Positions 61,001-64,000 of a stretch of 64,000 nt of DNA are shown piece by piece. The first letter of the stretch is position 1; each line of letters starts with the position of its first letter. The translations under genes and the position numbers were made by a program. The stretch lies in assembly GCA_013398175.1 (NCBI GenBank), contig VZRZ01006456.1, forward strand, positions 675,001 through 739,000, given 5' to 3'. Origin of the DNA: Climacteris rufus (taxonomy: Eukaryota; Chordata; Aves; Passeriformes; Climacteridae). The notes beneath the pieces are model-generated. The model searched no databases. It had not been told where the DNA came from and saw only the letters and a program-made list of their open reading frames with translations.

Positions 61001-63249
61001 AATATGAACAGGTTTGAAACAAGCTAAGAGGAGGTATTTTGTCATACATTGCACTGTAATAGCTGTGGCATGTTGCCAGAGGCTGTAGAGGAGACTGGAA
61101 GTGGATTTAGAAAAATAACTGACACGTTCAGGGATGAGAGCTTCCAGCAGTGACAAGAAGCCTGAGGGTCTGGATACAGCTTCTAGAAATCCCTCAACTG
61201 CTGATTCCTGGAGTGTGTTGCAGGTAAATAAACATTTTGTAGGGAATTTTTCGTAAGGAAAGAGAAGTAGAAATTTGCTATTAGCCACTGAAAAGTAAAG
61301 TTTGCAGGGTCACATAAATCTGTAATCAGACCCTGAGTATCTGTTCCTGTGTTTGCTGCATCCTTTGTGTTTCTGCAGCAGGCTTGTAGCAGGACAAAGC
61401 TTAACTAGCTACATTTATTTTCACTTGGTTTGAATTCCTGGTACCATTACTTAAGATAATGGCTGCACGCTGAGGTAGGTTATCCTGTTACAATGGTTTC
61501 AAAGGTACTCCTGGACTTTTGATACTTTATATTGCATCTTCACTTGGAAGCCAACTGGCTGTTGGAGAATGGGCAGCAGTATCAGTCAGGTGTGGCTGCT
61601 ACACTCTTGTTCTGCTTTATTATGCTGTAGAAGGGATCCTTGTGCCTTTCCATGCCAGAGTACTGGCTTGGAGCAGAGTAGGCACATCCCATTCGTGTCA
61701 CAGGGCTGGTTATGTTTGCAGTGGACACAAGAGAAATTCTAGGGTTGCTTGGAAAAATACTAACTTTTCATTGCTTGCTTTCTTTCCCCCTCTTCCTCAC
61801 CAAAAGACAGGACTATGGAGTGATTGTAGTCCTGTTGTCCTTCCCTGGCCTGCTGAAACAGAGTAACTCTCATGATTCAAGGCAGGGAGCGCTGGGATAG
61901 TCTCTGTGCTGAGGAGCAGGGAGTTGGAGATGTTTCTGTAAGAGATGTCAACACATCTCTGCTGTGACCCCTCCTTAGCAAAACTATTTAGCCCTAATCA
62001 GCAGAGTTTCATTAGGCCAGCAAACTCTTCTCAGGCACTGTAATTTGGTTTGGCTGTTAAAAGTAAAGCCAAAAGATTGGTCTGAGAAATTGGCCTAGCC
62101 CTGCTCTGAAGGGAGTCAGAGTTTTCTGCCTTGTTTGTGGCTCAGGAGAAGCTTGGTCATTGCCTGACTCCTTCAGTCTGTGACATGGGCCAGCTGGCTG
62201 GAACATCCCCTTCCATCATTGCAGCTTTTCTATGGAAGCATATGAACTGCTGATTTTTCCAAGCATTGTGTGGGGATTCAACCACACCACTTGTGCTAAT
62301 AACAGCAGGAACTCATGGCTAAATCTCCATCTGCTCCTTTAAGAACTTGCCTTTTGTTATTCCAGTGTTATCTTTTGAAAAATAACGTTTAAGTGTTCAA
62401 ATTACTTAACACTACATCTGCTTTGTCAAGAGAGGGGTAAGAGTGGCCTTTTTGTGTGCCTCCACTTGGCTGAGCAGTGCCTGTGAAATACCACTCACAG
62501 CAATGCCAGGTTAAAACTTATATCTGTGGATTAGTTAGATGTTCTTGGATGAATATATCTTATAATTATTAACAGGCCTCAGAAAATAGATAATTGGCGA
62601 AGGAAAAGGAAAGATTGCGATACCTTCTTTGTGTAAGTAAGGAAAATAGGAAAGGTGGCTTTGCAGACACATTTACAAAACCTCATGCAAAGAGAGAGGA
62701 GTGGCTGTGCAAGAGCCTTATGCAGTTTTATTTTGGGGATTTGTAAACAATTTGAGAGCTTTCTTGGCCAGAACCTGTTGGACATGTGCCTTTTACAGTG
62801 AAGCTTGAACTGCAGGAAGGTAGAGGGGAAGACATAGAGCAGGAAAGAGTGAGAAAGAGAGCGTTGGGTTTGTTCAGCAGGATTGCTCAGGTGAAGAGAT
62901 AAGTGGTGATAGGAAATTGGGCCAAAGTCTGTCTTGCCAATCCTTACTTCTAGCTATGGTCAGTGGTTGAAACCTGTAAGATAACAGGAACAGGCTCACA
63001 GCCTCCAGCAGCTTCTGGTCTTCCCAAACCAGAGATGATATTTCCAGTTGTTACAATCCACATTACATTGCATTCCTGTTGATAACTCTGTCAGTTTTGA
63101 CCCTCTGTAGTCTTTATGACACTTGCAGTGTCCTGTAGCAGGGAATTCCATACTTCACAGTGTTCAGGGAGGGAAGCCTGGTTTGCTTGGTTTTGAGTTT
63201 GCCTTTTGCTAATTTAGTCTGATTACTTACTGGTAGTAAGAGGTGGTAA
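58061..63249. other. Non-coding DNA with an AT-rich candidate element
   Basis: About 5.2 kb without a supported gene. 58710-58980 is GC-richer with overlapping short frames on both strands and no recognised product. 59080-59520 is AT-rich and contains a perfect octamer atgcaaat (59234-59241) joined to a TTAAT core, a texture like a conserved non-coding element. Near 60228 a pyrimidine-rich acceptor-like string (ttccttttcctagg) stands alone. 60550-60600 has a short 5S-rRNA-like word that I reject. No transposon was recognised until the LINE remnant at 63250. Confidence 0.55.
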
Positions 63250-63510
63250 TGACTCTGAGTCCTTCACGATGTTTGTAAAGTTAAGCTTGTTTTCTGCCAT
63301 GTGTATGAGTTCACATTTCATTATATATAGGTTCATTTCCTAATTGTTTCCATATTTGTTCAGTCTGGGAATGTCCTTTTGCAATATTTATATGTAATAC
63401 CCCAGATAGCTTCATGTCATCACCAGATTTCACCATTATTGACTTTGCTTCCAAATCAGTTATGAGTACAACTCTATGATCCAAGGCTGGTGGCACACTG
63501 TGTCCTGAGG
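63250..63510 (-). mobile_element. Ancient CR1-clade LINE remnant, reverse-transcriptase region
   Basis: On the minus strand a frame reads ITDLEAKS...VKSGDDMKLSG (codons 63463-63401). This parallels the CR1 reverse-transcriptase segment around the catalytic FADD box (typically a DL-E run followed by FADDTKLGG); here the box is GDD. The antisense nucleotide pattern agrees: tgtcatcaccagatttcacc parallels the usual tgtcatctgcaaattt, and to its left are sequences like ttttctgccatgtg, catttcatt and tgtccttttgca. Similarity may extend to about 63140. The copy is fragmented, much older than the CR1 at 41141, and cannot be active. The 161-codon frame covering it (63311-63796) is only partly LINE-derived. 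Confidence 0.65.
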
Positions 63511-63897
63511 AGAACAAGGCAATGGAAAGAAATGGACCCCAGATTGCTGTTGCAGTGAAAGAGGACTCTATTGGTACAAAGCAGGGTAGTAAAAGCAACA
63601 CAGAGCCTGCATACCTGTGCTGTGGGACCTTGTAGGTGCCTGCAGCTCTGTGCTGGTTTTGGTAGAGTGAATTTTCTTCATAGTGGCTAATATGGGGCCA
63701 TGTTCTGGATTTGTGCTGAATATTTGGATAGAGATGGCCATGGATTGGCTCAGCAGAGTGATCATACATCTCTGCACCTCTCTTTGCCAGCAGCAAGTGC
63801 CAGGCACATCCCTTGTCTCAAGCCCCTGAAGGACAAGAGTTCCCAAAGCAGAGGCTGCAGCCTCCTGGGGTTACTCCCAGACAGGCGACAGGGCTGC
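63511..63897. other. Non-coding spacer before the terminal minisatellite
   Basis: No gene recognised. Two minus-strand frames cross this stretch and continue from the LINE remnant, but nothing in their upstream halves resembles a CR1 protein or another family I know. GC rises toward the window edge. Confidence 0.6.
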
Positions 63898-64000
63898 TGG
63901 GGCAGTGCCTCTGCTGTGCTGGGGAGAGGCAGGAGAGCTGCCTGTGCTGCCCTGGAGGGGAGAGGCAGGGGAAGTGCCTCTGCTGCCCCTGGAGGGAGAG
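63898..64000. repeat. Minisatellite with 36-37 bp units, cut by the window edge
   Basis: A partial first unit (63898-63920) is followed by full units at 63921-63956 and 63957-63993, and the next begins at 63994. Each full unit starts ggggagaggcagg, has a variable middle (agagctgcctgtgct versus ggaagtgcctctgct) and ends gctgcccctgga or gctgccctgga. The units differ by several bases, unlike the array at 57047. Total length cannot be told because the array runs off the window. Confidence 0.85.

Overview
The window looks like bird nuclear DNA, and I find no protein-coding gene in it. The bird call rests on two repeats: a solo LTR of the avian ERVL type with TG/CA ends and a near-perfect 5-bp target duplication (11378-11906), and the 3' end of a CR1 LINE (41141-41325). 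General composition agrees: AT-rich, CpG-depleted, and sparse in recognisable repeats. I cannot name the species or chromosome. The open frames on both strands (mostly 60-176 codons) look like chance frames. None shows a recognised family, a run of credible exons or coding-like composition, except one frame that crosses a decayed LINE reverse-transcriptase remnant near the right end. The window is therefore an intergenic stretch (gene desert) or part of one or more very long introns, and sequence alone does not decide which.

Layout. 1-11377 is plain AT-rich single-copy DNA with one (TA)8 tract. 11378-11906 is the solo ERVL-type LTR on the minus strand. 11907-17160 is single-copy and holds a 420-bp block with unusually many retained CpGs (13981-14400). 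17161-17340 is GC-rich with two canonical G-quadruplex motifs. 17341-28249 is single-copy with a mildly CpG-richer part at 27530-28240. 28250-28990 and 38850-40080 are AT-rich and look like conserved non-coding sequence. 36791-36936 and 37482-37642 are two tiny CpG clusters.

The most unusual locus is 40288-41617. Two nearly identical direct copies of about 200 bp flank 926 bp that contain a GC-rich stretch, a CpG-dense LTR-like promoter block and a truncated CR1 3' end. To its right are a (CTG)9 tract (45225-45251), an AT-rich block with a 14-bp homeodomain-type palindrome (47280-47900), a faint antisense CR1 remnant (about 52130-52215), a minisatellite of seven identical-core units in two lengths (57047-57248), a TA/TG microsatellite (58024-58060), an ancient CR1-clade LINE remnant (63250-63510), and a second minisatellite cut by the right edge (63898-64000).

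There are no genes here that work together. If the window has a function, it is most likely long-range regulation from the AT-rich blocks and CpG-retaining patches. Those calls are inferences from composition and need cross-species alignment. I found no tRNA, rRNA, snRNA, CRISPR array, operon or prokaryotic feature.
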